A DNA stretch of 64,000 bases from Rachycentron canadum (Eukaryota > Chordata > Actinopteri > Carangiformes > Rachycentridae): contig CM076659.1 in the NCBI GenBank assembly GCA_038496675.1, positions 17,586,893-17,650,892 on the forward strand, in the 5' to 3' direction. The notes under the pieces were generated by a model. The model was not told the DNA's origin and did not search any database. It worked only from the letters and a program-made list of their open reading frames with translations. Below, one piece after another: positions 9,540 through 22,074 of the stretch (the stretch's first letter is position 1; every line of letters begins with the position of its first letter). A program made the translations under genes and the position numbers.

Positions 9540-9680
9540 AGCGCTGAATGGGTCGCTCCAGTCTGCCCGGGCTGTCCAATGGCAGAGAGGCACAGAGATG
9601 GGAGCCCCCTATTGGCTCCCCACATGATCGATCCGCGGGCTGATTGATCGGTTATAGGCCACATTTGCGAGAAAGGCGCA
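9540..9680. promoter_or_regulatory. Upstream promoter-like block: opposed CCAAT boxes and HOX-PBX site
   Basis: A GC-richer block holds CCAAT at 9576-9580 and its reverse ATTGG at 9611-9615, 30 bp apart. GATCGATC follows near 9627 and the HOX-PBX-type TGATTGAT is at 9641-9648. Opposed CCAAT boxes are typical of NF-Y promoters, so this may be a distal or alternative meis1 promoter. Inferred from motifs. Confidence 0.35.
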
Positions 9681-10601
9681 AAACAAAACATCTCCTGCGA
9701 AGGGAAAACACACACTTCGCCTTTCCCGCCAGCCTCTGCGGGCTCTGAATCCACCAAAAACACACGACATTTGACCAGAGTCTCTCTCCCTCTCTCACTG
9801 ACACAGACACACACGCAGACACACAACACACACTAATTTCCATTTCCAGATCACCATCTTAATTACTCACTTCTAAATACACTCACACTTTGACTGAACT
9901 TCTCCAAAGCAAACAGACTCAGTTTAAGATGTGGTCGACTTTCCTCTCTCTGAGCAGATATTGATACTGATTCAGTTTCTGTCTCTTTTTAATGAAGCGT
10001 TCGCTTGAGTCTTCACTGGTTTGCAGAGCAGAGGTTGTAAAAGTTTGGTCAAATATTGATGAGCTTTAATTTATGGAAGAGAAACTTGGATTCCTGAGTC
10101 GTTTCAAGAAAAGTAATGACACCACTCAGAAATGTGGGGGTGTAAATTAAGATTTTCTTTGAATTTAAGATTAAGTTTGAATTTACGTTATCTCCTGATG
10201 TTTGATTACTCACTGGGATTTCAAGGAGAATAAATATTATTTCATTTCGCTCATCAAGTTTTGTTTAATTCGAAAAAGTAGGTTTAACTACATCAGAATG
10301 TGTGTAAGATATTTATGAGATATTTCAGTGGATACGAAGTCATTTAAAAAGACGATAAATTACACGGATACGATTTCTTTTGAAGAGAAGACGCACACAT
10401 GAAGTATTTCCAGAAATTCTAGTAGATTTTTGTTTATTTTTGTGGTTGTTTTCCACACGACGAGAGCTTTACCCAACTTTTTTATTTATTTTTTTCTCAG
10501 CTCATCACACATGAATGAGTGAAGAGTGTGTAAAAGAGCCACATTATCTCCTGATTATGCTCATGAGGTGTTGCTGGTCGGTGACAGCCTGTTTGAAGGA
10601 G

Positions 10602-10656
10602 TTTTTTTTTTTTTTTTTTTTTTTCCCCCACCATCACCCCCACCCCCACCCCCACC
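10602..10656. repeat. T23 run followed by (CCCCCA)n tract at gap edge
   Basis: A 23-base T run leads into C-rich units (CCCCCA repeated) that continue on the far side of the gap. The C-rich strand could form an i-motif and its complement a G-quadruplex, a likely cause of the gap. Confidence 0.9.
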
Positions 10657-11042
10657 NNNNNNNNNNNNNNNNNNNNNNNNNNNNNNNNNNNNNNNNNNNN
10701 NNNNNNNNNNNNNNNNNNNNNNNNNNNNNNNNNNNNNNNNNNNNNNNNNNNNNNNNNNNNNNNNNNNNNNNNNNNNNNNNNNNNNNNNNNNNNNNNNNNN
10801 NNNNNNNNNNNNNNNNNNNNNNNNNNNNNNNNNNNNNNNNNNNNNNNNNNNNNNNNNNNNNNNNNNNNNNNNNNNNNNNNNNNNNNNNNNNNNNNNNNNN
10901 NNNNNNNNNNNNNNNNNNNNNNNNNNNNNNNNNNNNNNNNNNNNNNNNNNNNNNNNNNNNNNNNNNNNNNNNNNNNNNNNNNNNNNNNNNNNNNNNNNNN
11001 NNNNNNNNNNNNNNNNNNNNNNNNNNNNNNNNNNNNNNNNNN
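10657..11042. other. Assembly gap (386 N)
   Basis: A run of N. Both flanks are CCACCCCC-type units, so the missing sequence is probably an expanded C-rich minisatellite. Any reading frame across it is meaningless. Confidence 0.99.
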
Positions 11043-11179
11043 CCACCCCCACCCCCTTCCCCCGTGCAGCGCGTCCACTCATCGATCATCTGCCCCCGGT
11101 GCCAGAAACGGTGTCATAACATGATAATGTGGCTTCACACATTCGCCGGTGATTCCTGTGGCAAAAAAAAATAAAAAAT

Positions 11180-11391
11180 AAAAAACTCCAGCGCTGGGAT
11201 CCGATGGGACAATTTTACAGGCATGAAATGACGATCAAAGCCTCCCGCAGTCCAGCCGGCGAGGCTCCGGGGCGCGGACAGCAGAGGAGCCGGGAAGCCG
11301 CGCAGGACGCACGGACTTTTACGCACAGAGATACCGGATCAGATAATAGTGTGCTCATCGAGTTTGTTAATTCACTTAATTCTCGGTGAGT
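11180..11391 (+). other. CpG-rich patch ending in a plus-strand splice donor (possible divergent ncRNA first exon)
   Basis: The patch has many CpGs (GGCGAGG, GGGGCGCGG, GAAGCCGCGC) against an AT-rich background. It ends in TCG followed by GTGAGT at 11386-11391, a consensus donor read away from meis1. Promoters of developmental regulators often carry divergent noncoding transcripts, but no acceptor or second exon was identified. A chance donor is the main alternative. Confidence 0.2.
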
Positions 11392-12519
11392 AAAAGCTCT
11401 CCTTCTCACATTCCTTTGTGTTTTACTGCATATTAAATTATTAAAAATCCAATCATCACCACGGAGATATTTTCCAGAAGGGACGGCATTTTAAATGAAC
11501 GGAGAAGCTCGTGTTTTAATTCACTTTCAGATAAATATGTGTGTTTAGTGTAACGCAAACAGGATAACACAGCTCACTACACCACAAGGTACACTAAATC
11601 TTAGTGAGTCGTTGAGAAGGAGTGAGGCTAAATTAACATGAAAGGGATCACATCACTGTAAAATAACCACTATGGCGTTATAAAGCAATTAAGCTCCTTC
11701 AATTAGCGTCTATAAAAGCGAAGTGGCGCTCAACTTTCTCTCCTGGAGTTGCTTTTTCGTGAGGGTCAGCGCATTTTGGCATCCCGAAAGAGAGCAGGGG
11801 GGGCAAATACCGTCATTTCAGTTTAATCCGCTTTGCGTTGACGGTAATGCTTTGAGTCGTTTCAATAAAATCAGCAGGTATTACTTTCAAACGCTTGAAT
11901 GTAAATTGACAGAATGTTTGACTGGGGAAACCCATGAAAGCCTTATTACATGGCCTCTGCGCCTCGACTTGCGCTGTTTGGAGACAAAGACAAGTTGCAG
12001 CCTTTGGGTCACTTTTAGGAAAACACGCGCATTGTGCAGAAATCCAGTGTGTATCCCTCATTATGTTGCACATTCCTATTTTTAGCCATCGCCGGTTATT
12101 TTTAGCTCAGAGAAATGTTGTTGGAAATAACGCTAAGTCGAGCTAGATTTATTTTTATTTTTTTAATCTGTGCAGGTTTGAGTAAAATAATGAATGAATA
12201 AATAAATCAACCGCCTCAGGTCTGAGATGTGAGCCGTAAGAGTCGGTGTCCGGCCCTGTGTGATCGCCTGTATCACTGCTTGTCCGCGGTTGTCTGAAGA
12301 AACAAGGAGCAAACTGGCAGCCCCGAGGAGTCAAACTGAGGTCAAACTTTTTGCAGCCCCGCAGCTCTGCGCCCAGACGTGTTGGGATCTGCAGGGGGAA
12401 AAAAGGCCACTGAGCCTCTGCTTAGTGTCACTGCTGCTGCAGCACACGGGCAAGCAGAGAGACCTGCTGCAAAGTTTTCACAGCTTATCTAATTACATGA
12501 AACTACTGGTATATTATCG
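11392..12519. other. Unique AT-rich flank
   Basis: No gene or repeat family recognised. Short open frames (for example 11723-12085) show no recognisable protein and no splice structure. Confidence 0.6.
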
Positions 12520-12740
12520 TCTGTCAGAATATCCAGCAGGAATCATTAGGGTGCGTTTAGGCGCCGTGAGCTGCGGTCTGAAGTGATTCAGTCAGAAAAT
12601 GACGCTCGGCTTTGTGCAAGCAAATGATTTCTCTTGCCTCGGCGATTTATTTGAAAAGTGAGTGTAATGAGCTATAATGTGAGGAGCACGCATATATAAT
12701 CCAGCGTCACACCAGAGAAGCACATAGGCATTACACCCCG
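12520..12740. promoter_or_regulatory. Candidate regulatory block 4.7 kb upstream of the start codon
   Basis: Unique block with AATCATTAGGG, GTAATGAGCTATAATG, a CpG-containing GGCGCCGTGAG and GCGATTTATTTG (HOX-like TTTAT core). The balanced composition stands out from the AT-rich surroundings. Conservation is untested. Confidence 0.25.
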
Positions 12741-14060
12741 ATTCTCCATCAACATGTTCAAATGGTTACTAATTAATGAAGGTGCAGTAAATTATTTTCA
12801 ATATTCAGTTTGTCTCAATTTAACAGCGGGATTTGGGTGTGGTTTTTGCGAAAGTTTGATGATTTTATTTTAAAGACTGACACTAATATCTCGGGAGAAT
12901 AATGACATGGCGCCGAAAACATCATGGCAAATACACCAGCTTGTGGTTAATGGTGTAAAATCACAGCTGCGGTATAATGGCAATAATATAATCTATAAAC
13001 TTTTAGCAACATTTATTTTAAGCCAATGAACCAGTTACATAAAAAAAATAAAAAAAAAAAAATAAAAAACTCTTGAACTCTTCTCTGAGAGTCTTCACTC
13101 CTGCTGGATCCTGCAGTTTGGCCCCAATGTTAATCTGAGCTGCTCTCGTCTCTCACACACATTAATGCTTAATCATTTGCGCCTTCTACCGGAGCTGCTG
13201 AAAATTACATGTAATGCAGAAATGTAGAGGAAGAGTCCAGCTCAGAAAATTAAGACCAAAAGCAAAAATAAAGCCTCTGCAAGATAAATCCATTGTTTGC
13301 CGACTTCTTTATTTCTTATTCTCCTCTGCACACTGCATTAAATAGAGAATATACTGTTTGAATCTATAAAGAAATGACTTGTTCTATTTCTCATGTTCTT
13401 TGTTTATGCAAATAATAAAACATGCTAATAAAATACATAACTCTGCCTGTTGTCTTTTGGTGTATTAACTTTTATTGCCAATGTCCAGTGTGGTTAGTAT
13501 TCATGTGTTTATTTAATTTGAAGCTTCTTTAAGCAAATGGAGGCCTGCACATTTCCACTGCTGCATTTATTGTGAATGTAACATAACTAACATTTATGTA
13601 GAAATAACTTTAGGCTTTTCTTGAGCTCACATCTGCAATCATGAACAACTTCCAATTACAAAAGACAGAAGCCCAAGATTAAATGTGGTGTACACATTAA
13701 ACTAAAGTCAGCTGCTCTTTACAGTATAAAATCATGGTATAAAATTATAAAATTATAATGTGTTTTGAAACTGAACAGCCTCCTTCAAAGCTTCATTTTG
13801 TCTAAAGTTAAGAGAACTGCTGCTTCTTTCTCTCTAAACAGCTGATATGTAGGTGTTGTAATAATATGAACATGTGGATTTATGATAAAGAACTGCAAAC
13901 TACTGAACCTGAACAGACACAAGAGCTGCTTGGATGTGACAACCACACCAACACCACTGCATCACACCTATAGATACATATGTGACAAACAGCAGCCACC
14001 CTATGTGAGAACTGTGTGAAATTAGATGCATACACACATACATATATATATAGCTATAAA
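12741..14060. other. AT-rich spacer
   Basis: Unique AT-rich sequence with an A-rich (AAAAAAAT-type) run near 13040-13068. Nothing else recognised. Confidence 0.6.
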
Positions 14061-14066
14061 CACACA

Positions 14067-14118
<52 letters not shown>
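14061..14118. repeat. (CA)n microsatellite
   Basis: About 29 CA units with one CGCG interruption near the start. Confidence 0.97.
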
Positions 14119-14120
<2 letters not shown>

Positions 14121-14369
14121 CCTGCAGTAATAGCTGTGCTGAATGCTGCCAGTCAATTTTCACATTGTGCCACTGGCCACCAGGTCAGCAGCTCCGCTTT
14201 TCCTCCAAAAGGCTGCTGAGTCTGAATTAACCCCACAGATAGACAGAGAGCTCACCACTCTGTCACACGTACCTCCTTACCGCTCTCTCTCACAGTGTCT
14301 CTCGCCCTCCCCTTTCAGCAGCATTTGTCACCACTGCTATTATTTCAGGTGTGTTAATGGTGTCACAAT

Positions 14370-14675
14370 TTTGCTGAGAGAGACAGAGAGAAAGAGAAAG
14401 AAAGAGAAAGGATGAAGTGAATAGAGAAGGAGAGAGGGAGAGAAAGAAGAACAAGAGGAAAGGAGTATTGTCACCACTATCATCATCATCATCATCATCA
14501 TCATCCTCACCACATGAACTCCTTTATCTTACAAAATCCAGGGAAGGATAAGGGGTGTCAGATGTCAGGGAGTCGCACCATTCAGTTTGCAGGGGTTAGG
14601 GTGGCAGTGGGTGAATGGGTAAGGATGGGGGGTTGTCACACCTCCCATAGATACTGTGAATTGATCAGCACCTTG

Positions 14676-14713
<38 letters not shown>

Positions 14714-14750
14714 GAGAGGGAAAGTGAGAAAAAAGGAAAGCGACAAAGCA
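14370..14750. repeat. Purine-rich tract with (ATC)9 and (GA)n microsatellites
   Basis: GA/AAAG-rich sequence contains an ATC repeat at 14479-14505 and a (GA)n run at 14675-14719. The long open frames on either strand are low-complexity artefacts. Confidence 0.9.
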
Positions 14751-16300
14751 AGGAGATGAAGGATGACGATGAGGAGTGGAAAAAGCTGGGTGTTGGAGCC
14801 CAGCTATAAAACCGGGAGGGGGAAAAAGCACAAGGCGATAGGAAGGGAGGAGTGAGGGAAGGCTGCAGAAGAGGTGTGAAGACTCATCTTTTCCTGGATG
14901 GGTGTGAGTTTAGGCTGGAGCAGAGAGTGGCCTGGGAGCACAGCATAGCCTAGTGGTAATAAACCAGCAAACCCCAGTAGAGAAACAGCCAACATCAGCT
15001 ATAAGAGAGCCACATATGTGAAGGGCTTTCATTAGAAATGAAATACTCTGTGTTGGAGATGTTTACAGAGCTTCACAGATCAGTGATTCAATAATGCAGC
15101 TGTTACACCTTCACATGCAACATGCTACTGTATCATAAGTCAATGTCTGCTGCAGTATCTTAATTTGGCGATGAAGGTTACAACATATTTCAAATGAATA
15201 TTCTATAAACGAGCTTGAGGGCAAGTCCCAAATTATGAATGGTTGAATATAAAAACTGATCGTCTTATATTGAAGTATCATGTATACATTTTTAAATACT
15301 TTGTTCACAACATGAATATACTCTGACTGTTTGGCTGTAAAATACAATGCAGAGGTTCTGTATTTGTGGTCAGCAGAAGGACTTTTCTTTGACATCCAAG
15401 GATTTGAAGAGCCTCCTATGTGTTGTTTTTGTGCAATGTTGTGGACATTTCTTTAAAATGAGAGATATTTAAGTTCAGGAGAGAAGTTCAATAAAGCAAA
15501 CACACTGATGCGTCCCTCAGGCTTTACAGCTCAAGTGTGCCACATGACCCCTTTATTCATTTTCAGAGTAAAACCATTCCTCCACATGACGGGCGGCTTC
15601 TTGCCCAAGCGGCTGGAAGAATATAAAAGCCTTTACCACAAGCAGCGTTTGGCTTGTGGCTGATCTGTATCTCCCAGCCTGCAGTAAACACATGGTCACC
15701 ATGAAAGTTCAGTCGTAACACGCACGCACATGCACACTCACACAAACACACAGACAAACACACACACCACAAAACCACTGTGTGGTGCTCATATAGTCGA
15801 ATCGAGGTGATAAAAGCTTGAGCATTCCAGCTGACTCTTTGATTGGCTTTATGAAAAATTAATAGCTAATTAATTATTTGCCAATAAATGTGCAGTGTAC
15901 ACACTTTCAGATTTAACTTGAACAGGCTGCTAAAATAAGTATATAATAATATAAGGTTTATTATAAAGGTTTTCATCTATAAATGTTAAAAAATAATACA
16001 ATAGATAAACACAAATAAAAATTAATCAATAATTGGAATCAGTAAAAGCAACAATAACCAAAATAAGTGAGAAAATCATTTCAAATATGTTAGAGAACAG
16101 CTAATAAAAGACCACATTGGATAGTACACTTGGCCTAAAGCTTTTGGAGTTATGTGATTTGATGTCCTTTGTGCAATGTTAAAAGTACTAAGCAAAAAAA
16201 AAAACAACAACAAAAAAAAATGAACATATAGTCAAAAGGTTTATAATTTATACAAACTTAAAAGAACTGTCTTGTTTAAAACATTTCATCAGATTGTGGT
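14751..16300. other. Unique AT-rich spacer
   Basis: No gene. CACA-rich sequence at 15717-15770 and an A-rich run near 16195-16220 are the only low-complexity features. Confidence 0.6.
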
Positions 16301-16389
16301 AGAGGACCATGCACCCTGAAGGCTGCCTCCTCACTGGCCTTAATCTTGACCTAGTGTCGCCAAAATTCAGGACATATCATATCATGACA

Positions 16390-16600
16390 CGGATTCAGGC
16401 ACGAGGCTGCTACTGATTTGAAAACCAATAACAGATACTTAAAAATCTTTTCTAAAACAAGTGGACAACCAATGAAAAATTTTGAGATGTGTGCGGTTCT
16501 TACATTGATGATCAGCAGTTGGAAAGACCTGCAGTTCATCTAAACATGGCATAGGTTAAGATTTGTCTGTCAACGTAAGACAACTTCACAATATGCTTCA
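16390..16600. repeat. Probable decayed teleost interspersed repeat
   Basis: The stretch around AACCAATAACAG, CTTAAAAATC, TTCTAAAAC and GATGTGTGCGGTTCTTAC resembles a repeat common in fish introns and 3' UTRs (a 'taaaatcaattctaaaactgac...' type). The resemblance is from memory and the copy is strongly diverged. Confidence 0.3.
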
Positions 16601-18549
16601 GACCTGGTTATCATTGAGGAGAGGACTTTAAAATAAATTTTAATCAGTTGGTAAAACGTTGAGATGAAATCGAGAGCAAATATTTGGCATATCAGCTCAG
16701 ATACTTCAGATACTCCAGTTCAGCAGCGGGGCACTCGTCCATCCTGGCAGCAGTGAATCAGATTACCAAACACACTGATTGACTGCAGCGGTTGCTAGTG
16801 AACATACAGCCATCGCTCCTAAACAAAGTCTCTACCGAAGTTCATGAGGAGGTCAGCGGTCACATCATCTCATCTAAGATCCCTCATATACTGTACGCCT
16901 CTGCGGGGTCCTAATAAAGAAGCTTTCAAAGCATAAATTCCTGTCATAACAACAAATGTCAGAGACATGGTGAAGTACAGACGACTGCTTCTGCTGTGCA
17001 CTAACTGTGGCTTTGCTGCAATAAATGGAAGCAATTGTTCTGCCCGTGTGTAATAAAAAAAAAAAAAAAATCTACTCAGGCTTTTCAAACAATGAAACGC
17101 AAACTTGTTTTCTGTGAAAAGTTCCTCTAAAAACTGTCAAAGAATCAAGGTAGCGTGATTTGCCGTAAATTTATTCCACTTAGCTTTTGTTAATTATCAC
17201 AAGTGTCATAACCATCAAAAGACAACAACAGACGACTTGGCAGTCGCTAATGTTTGACACTTCTATCTTTATACTCTTTGTTCTGTCGCTCTTTCTTTCC
17301 TCCTTTGTTTATCACACATTATACCACACCTGCCTCAGATAATTATTCCTCCCTCCCACTTTTTTTTATTTCATCCTTGAATTTCTAAATGCAGACACAA
17401 CCTGTAAATTTGAAGATTTCCATTCCAGAGAGCCATTTTCTGTGGGAAGAAGTCATTACATTGTCATTAACGTTCTCTGACTTATAGAGGCTCTGTACGT
17501 GAAATCTTTAAAACTGTAGAAATCTGTCTGCAAACGTTGATGTACTTTTCTTTATATGTTGTTTATTTGACTCAGAAATTGAAGTCTCCATTTGACAGTC
17601 AGAGCACAGATTTGTGTTTTCAAAAGGTTGGAACGCAGTAATTTTTTATTTTACATTATAAATAAAAACACTATAGTCTGTGTAGAGTGATTTATTTTTC
17701 TTTTGTCTATAATTATATACAACCTGGAATGATGGGCTATAAAATAAATACCTACATAAAAAACTTCTCCACAACAAAATAACAGAGGTGCACTTTTTTT
17801 TTTAAAAATTTGACTTCAAGGTGAAGAAAATACTATCATCTCAAATAAATTAATTAATAAAACAGGTGGTTTTTCTTTGGAAAATGTTTCCACAAGTTCT
17901 TCACAAGTGAGATTATATCAGTTCAGTTTAGAATGAACATGACTGAAATGGTAAACAGACTAAATATTTCTGTAATTAGACAGACAAAAACAAAGATACA
18001 ATTTCATTCCTGCCCATCTGTGACACAAATCTAGTTAGACTAAGTGCTAAAATTATTTGCAAGTATTTTTTGACCCCTGTCTGTAAAAGAACACTGTTCC
18101 TACCTGTGGAAATATAAATCTGCCGGTGATTTAGGAGCAGCATGGGCGAATCTGAGTCTCCCGAGGGAGTCAACATCACAGGGCCGCACATAAACATTTT
18201 AGAGATTGACCTTTCACCTATCAGGCACCAAAAAAAAAAGAGTCTGTTGGAGGTCAAATGTCCAAAGCCATTACAGATCACATGCTAATTCCCCTCGGAC
18301 ATTCAGACAGGTAAATTGTGTGCATGCGTGACACATGCTCTCAAAGAAAGTCACAATGTTGGTCCCTGTAACCAAACGCTCCTCAAAGAAACACAGTTAA
18401 ATGTCTCCTCTGATACTCAGACAACTACATTATCTGTCATGAAATGCACACCAAATATGGCCACATGCAAACACACACATACACACACTGTCTCCGAGCT
18501 GAGTCTCCATCCGACAACATCAGTGCAACCTGATCTGGCTTAATAAAGA
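16601..18549. other. Unique AT-rich spacer
   Basis: No gene recognised; an A15 run near 17056 and a T-rich run near 17795. No clear regulatory cluster. Confidence 0.55.
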
Positions 18550-18700
18550 CCCTTACCTGCATTTACTGCTCCGTTAAAACGCCCTCTTGTTGTTCTACCA
18601 ATTCACCGCACTATAATTGCACCGAGGCTGCATATGGTCCTCATCTACTGCCCAGCGCAAGATAAAAGCCAACAGGCTGCGAGTGTACAACACAGGGGAG
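18550..18700. promoter_or_regulatory. Candidate regulatory block
   Basis: Unique block with CACTATAATTGCACCGAGG, CATATGGTCC and GATAAAAGCC, richer in CpG than its surroundings. It is followed by a short (GT)n at 18721-18738. Function inferred from composition only. Confidence 0.2.
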
Positions 18701-19789
18701 CAGTGAGCATATTCATATACGTGTGTGTGTGTGTGTGAGTGCTTGTACGTATGTATGTAAGCATTTTAGGGCAAATTGGACTCAACATAACTCAGGGGAT
18801 AGTTAGGAAAACTGCATGATGTCACCGTTATTACACTGTAAACGCAGTTGATTTGGCTTTGAGGATTTCTGCAAACGGCGGCCTCTGACATGTGCACTGA
18901 GCCTGGTTCACAGATCCTACCTCCATATCCAGGCTTTGAACTGTTCACTGAGAATCAAAGTGAAGTATTAACACATCAAGCCAAATTAGTCTGCTAATTA
19001 GTCACTTATTGAGGGTTTTTTATTACTTTTCCAGGAATATTTGGGGCAGTTTTACTGTAAAATGAGATAAGAAAAGGCTACTAGAGAGTAATTAAAAGTG
19101 CAAAATTAAACATCCTGCAGTTGTTTTTAAAAGGATAGTAGGTTACTCACATCCCTGCCTGATAAAACTGTAACACTTACACAGACAGGGGGCTCTATTT
19201 TCTAAATGATGACCTTAAGGTGATGACTTTGGCAAGAAACTAAATAAACTAAATAAACAGTTCAATAACTGGATTAAGACTGACAGGAGATTGGCTTGTG
19301 GACAACCTCACAGTGCTTCCTTCGTGCTAATGCCAGTGCTTTTGCCTCCTCTGCCCAGTCAGGTTTATGAAAGTCAGCCGGATTAGAGCCCAGCTGGGGC
19401 TCAATAAACCAACACTCGGTCCTCAGACTCACACCACCATACATACAAATCTTGACGTCCACCCCACCTTCTTTTATTTCTGAGCTCCTTCGCCGTTCTC
19501 TCCTAGCTTCTTTTCCTCTTCCCAGGCATCGCTAACACAGCCTTACACAGCAACTCGCACAGAGCTCGTCCAAACACAAAACACACACATGCTCTGCTCC
19601 AAATTAAAATACAAAGGCTTATTGAGCAATACTCCTCTAATGGTTTCATCCACCAATGGTTTTATCTTTGCACACATAAACACACATGCAGCCTCTCATC
19701 TCCAACCAAAAGGAGCCGCTCTCCTCTCTTTTTATGTAAGCTGGCAGAAAATCTCCTAAATCCCTCTCTTTTGCTGTTGTTGTGTTGCG

Positions 19790-20010
19790 TTTCGGCTGGC
19801 GCGCCCACTCGGCGAGCATCTGAGACCAGGGCAATTAGAACCTGAGCAGGGCCTTGGCGCATCAGACCATTTAGCATAGAGGCTAATAAGGCTGGCTATC
19901 GAAAAACCCAGACCTACTGGCATGCAGCACCATTCGGTATTGACGGTGATTTGATGGCACTGAATCGTATCAAAGAGCTTCAAGATGTTTGATTCTCCCT
20001 CTGAGAGCTC
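19790..20010. promoter_or_regulatory. Candidate regulatory block with GGCGCGCC and ATTA cores
   Basis: The block opens with GGCGCGCC at 19798-19805. It then carries GGGCAATTAGAACC, TTTAGCATAG, GGCTAATAAGG, GTATTGACGGTGATTTGATGG and CTGAATCGTATC. CpGs are retained in a CpG-poor region and there is no internal repeat. This composition is typical of constrained noncoding DNA near homeobox genes; no alignment was possible. Confidence 0.35.
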
Positions 20011-20519
20011 AAATTTGGACAGTTTTTCTGGACCGAATGTGAAGAATTCTGACTTCTAAAGAATTTACAACACTGTCATCTGCTCCTGTTATTTATTTAT
20101 TTTTTTTATATATTAGAAAAAGTAGAATGTTTTCACTATTTGTTGGAGGAATTTTTAGAAAAGCCAGGTGTAGAATCAGCTGTAGAAATAAATGTTACAT
20201 AAGGACACAGCTTCGTTTGTCATGTAATCAACTTGAACATTGATCTAAAATTTATACGAAGTAAAATGAATTTTAGTCAGTGTGTTTTTGCATTATAGTG
20301 TTTTCAACATTATGACAGGTGTTCAAATTTGTCCAAAGGGAGACGGATGGAAGAAAGCATCAGAGTGTTACAAGAGATCCAGCGACAATATGTATGCAAA
20401 AGACAATGAGAGGAAAGGTCACGAAGGCAGAAAGAGAAGGAAAGAAGGAGTGAACAAGGCAGGAGAAAGGCAAGAAAGAGAGAAAGAAAGAGCAATGGAA
20501 GGTTGCTGCTAATTCTTCC

Positions 20520-20640
20520 ATATCTAAGCCTCTTTGCAGAAACTCCCTTTGTCTTCCAAGTCCCAGTCATTAGAGCCTAATCCTATCAACCAGGGGCTAA
20601 TCTGAGGGCAGAGGGTTCAGCCCCCTCAGCTCCACAGGCC
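20520..20640. promoter_or_regulatory. Candidate regulatory block (short)
   Basis: Unique block with GTCATTAGAGCCTAATCC and GGGGCTAATCTGAGG, paired homeodomain-type cores about 35 bp apart (TAATCC is the bicoid/OTX/PITX-type site). It lies between a GA-rich tract and a CA-rich tandem repeat. Confidence 0.25.
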
Positions 20641-20815
20641 AACACTCACACACTCACAAACACATACATACACTCACAAACACATACATATACATGCAGG
20701 TATACACATAAACATAAAACACACATAAAAGGCGTGAGATTTGCAAACTCATGCACTTACACATGTGCACACAAGTACATGCACATACACATACACATCT
20801 GCACAAAAACACATT
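20641..20815. repeat. CA/CATA-rich imperfect tandem repeat
   Basis: Two near-identical copies of a 20-base CACTCACAAACACATACATA unit start the tract, followed by degenerate CACA/CATA sequence. Confidence 0.85.
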
Positions 20816-21054
20816 CAAATATAATGAGGGTGCCCATTTCATCAAACTAATTAAATCTAAACCATTGTAATGTTGCATAAAATCAACTATTTCCCTGTAA
20901 AAAGTCCACTTCCAGCCCAAACTTTTAAGGTTTGGTGATGATCTGCTTTATGCCTGGATGGAGCAGAGATGTGTGTGTGAGACGGGAGGTGGGGGGCATC
21001 AGTTTCCCACACATTCCAGCAGAGCCTCTCCCCCTGCCATCATCATTCTCCTCT

Positions 21055-21370
21055 TTATTTCAGTGCTGACTATGCCCAAGATTAGTTATTGATCAGTACG
21101 GATATAAATTATTCTAAAGTGAAAGCTCAACAACAAAGTCATTATAGATCGACTATTGACCAGCTCCGATATATCATTCCATTTCCACTGCACTGCACCC
21201 CTGCCACTGGCCAGAGAAATGCTCAAATAATGAGATGGGGGATTTTTATGACTTGGGCACACTCTGCTTGACCTTTCGGGGAAGGTAGATGGATAATATC
21301 AGCATCGGGTTCTCAAATGCTTTGCCATTTGGAGAGTTTGGCCAGAATGACCTGGTAAATTAAGACAGAG
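21055..21370. promoter_or_regulatory. Candidate regulatory block with SOX- and HOX-like cores
   Basis: A unique 300-bp block with ATTAGTTATTGATCAG, CAACAAAGTCATTATAG (ACAAAG is a SOX core), GATCGACTATTGACC, AAATAATGAG and TTTTTATGAC. It is flanked by simple sequence and AT-rich spacer and has no repeat similarity I recognise. Confidence 0.35.
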
Positions 21371-22074
21371 ACAGATTTCAATGGAGATAAATTGCCAGCA
21401 TGAGAGGTTGTCTGAGGTTACAACTCGGTTTCAAAAAAATTTACTTTATAACCATATTACAAGGTATTAGATGTGTGTCTAATTCCACTCAGTTGAATTA
21501 TTGTTATATTTGACAGGACACAATGTATATAGTAGCTCATAGCAAAGCTGTATAGGGACATACATTCATGTATGGTGGAAACTAATGATTACTTTCATCC
21601 TTAGCAAGTCACTTATTCTTTCAATTCATTGATTGTTGAATGTTGTTTGATTGTTAAAGTATCATAAAATAGTGAATAATGATACAGTCATTGTTTTGTG
21701 GAGCCAAAAATGATGTTTTGAAGTGAAAACTGCACAAAGTCATTAGTTATTTAGTTAGGGTTAGGGTAGGTTTATTTATTTTACACCATGTAAAGCAGAG
21801 AAAAGCAGCTATTGCCCGCAGAAGCTGGCACTTAAAAATATTTGGCAGTTGTGTTTTACTAATGAATCAGGCACTAGCGATGCTTCCTTTTATATTGAGA
21901 AGGTCTAGACCTGCTTTATTTAAAAGGTGCCTTAATATAACTTGAGAAAAATTGTCCTAACATTCATAGAAATTCAGGAAACAGAACTCAAGTGTTTATT
22001 TTCTATTTACACAACAAGTAATCTGATTGAAACAACAATCATAGTTGCCCTCTGGAATGAAACAGTCTCACAAT

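Noticed and set aside
10497..11174. Long frames across the first N run
   Set aside because: They exist only because N bases lack stop codons.
21755..21766. Interstitial telomere repeat (TTAGGG twice)
   Set aside because: Only two units, and it resembles the TTAGG-containing fish repeat at 22075; not evidence of a telomere fusion.
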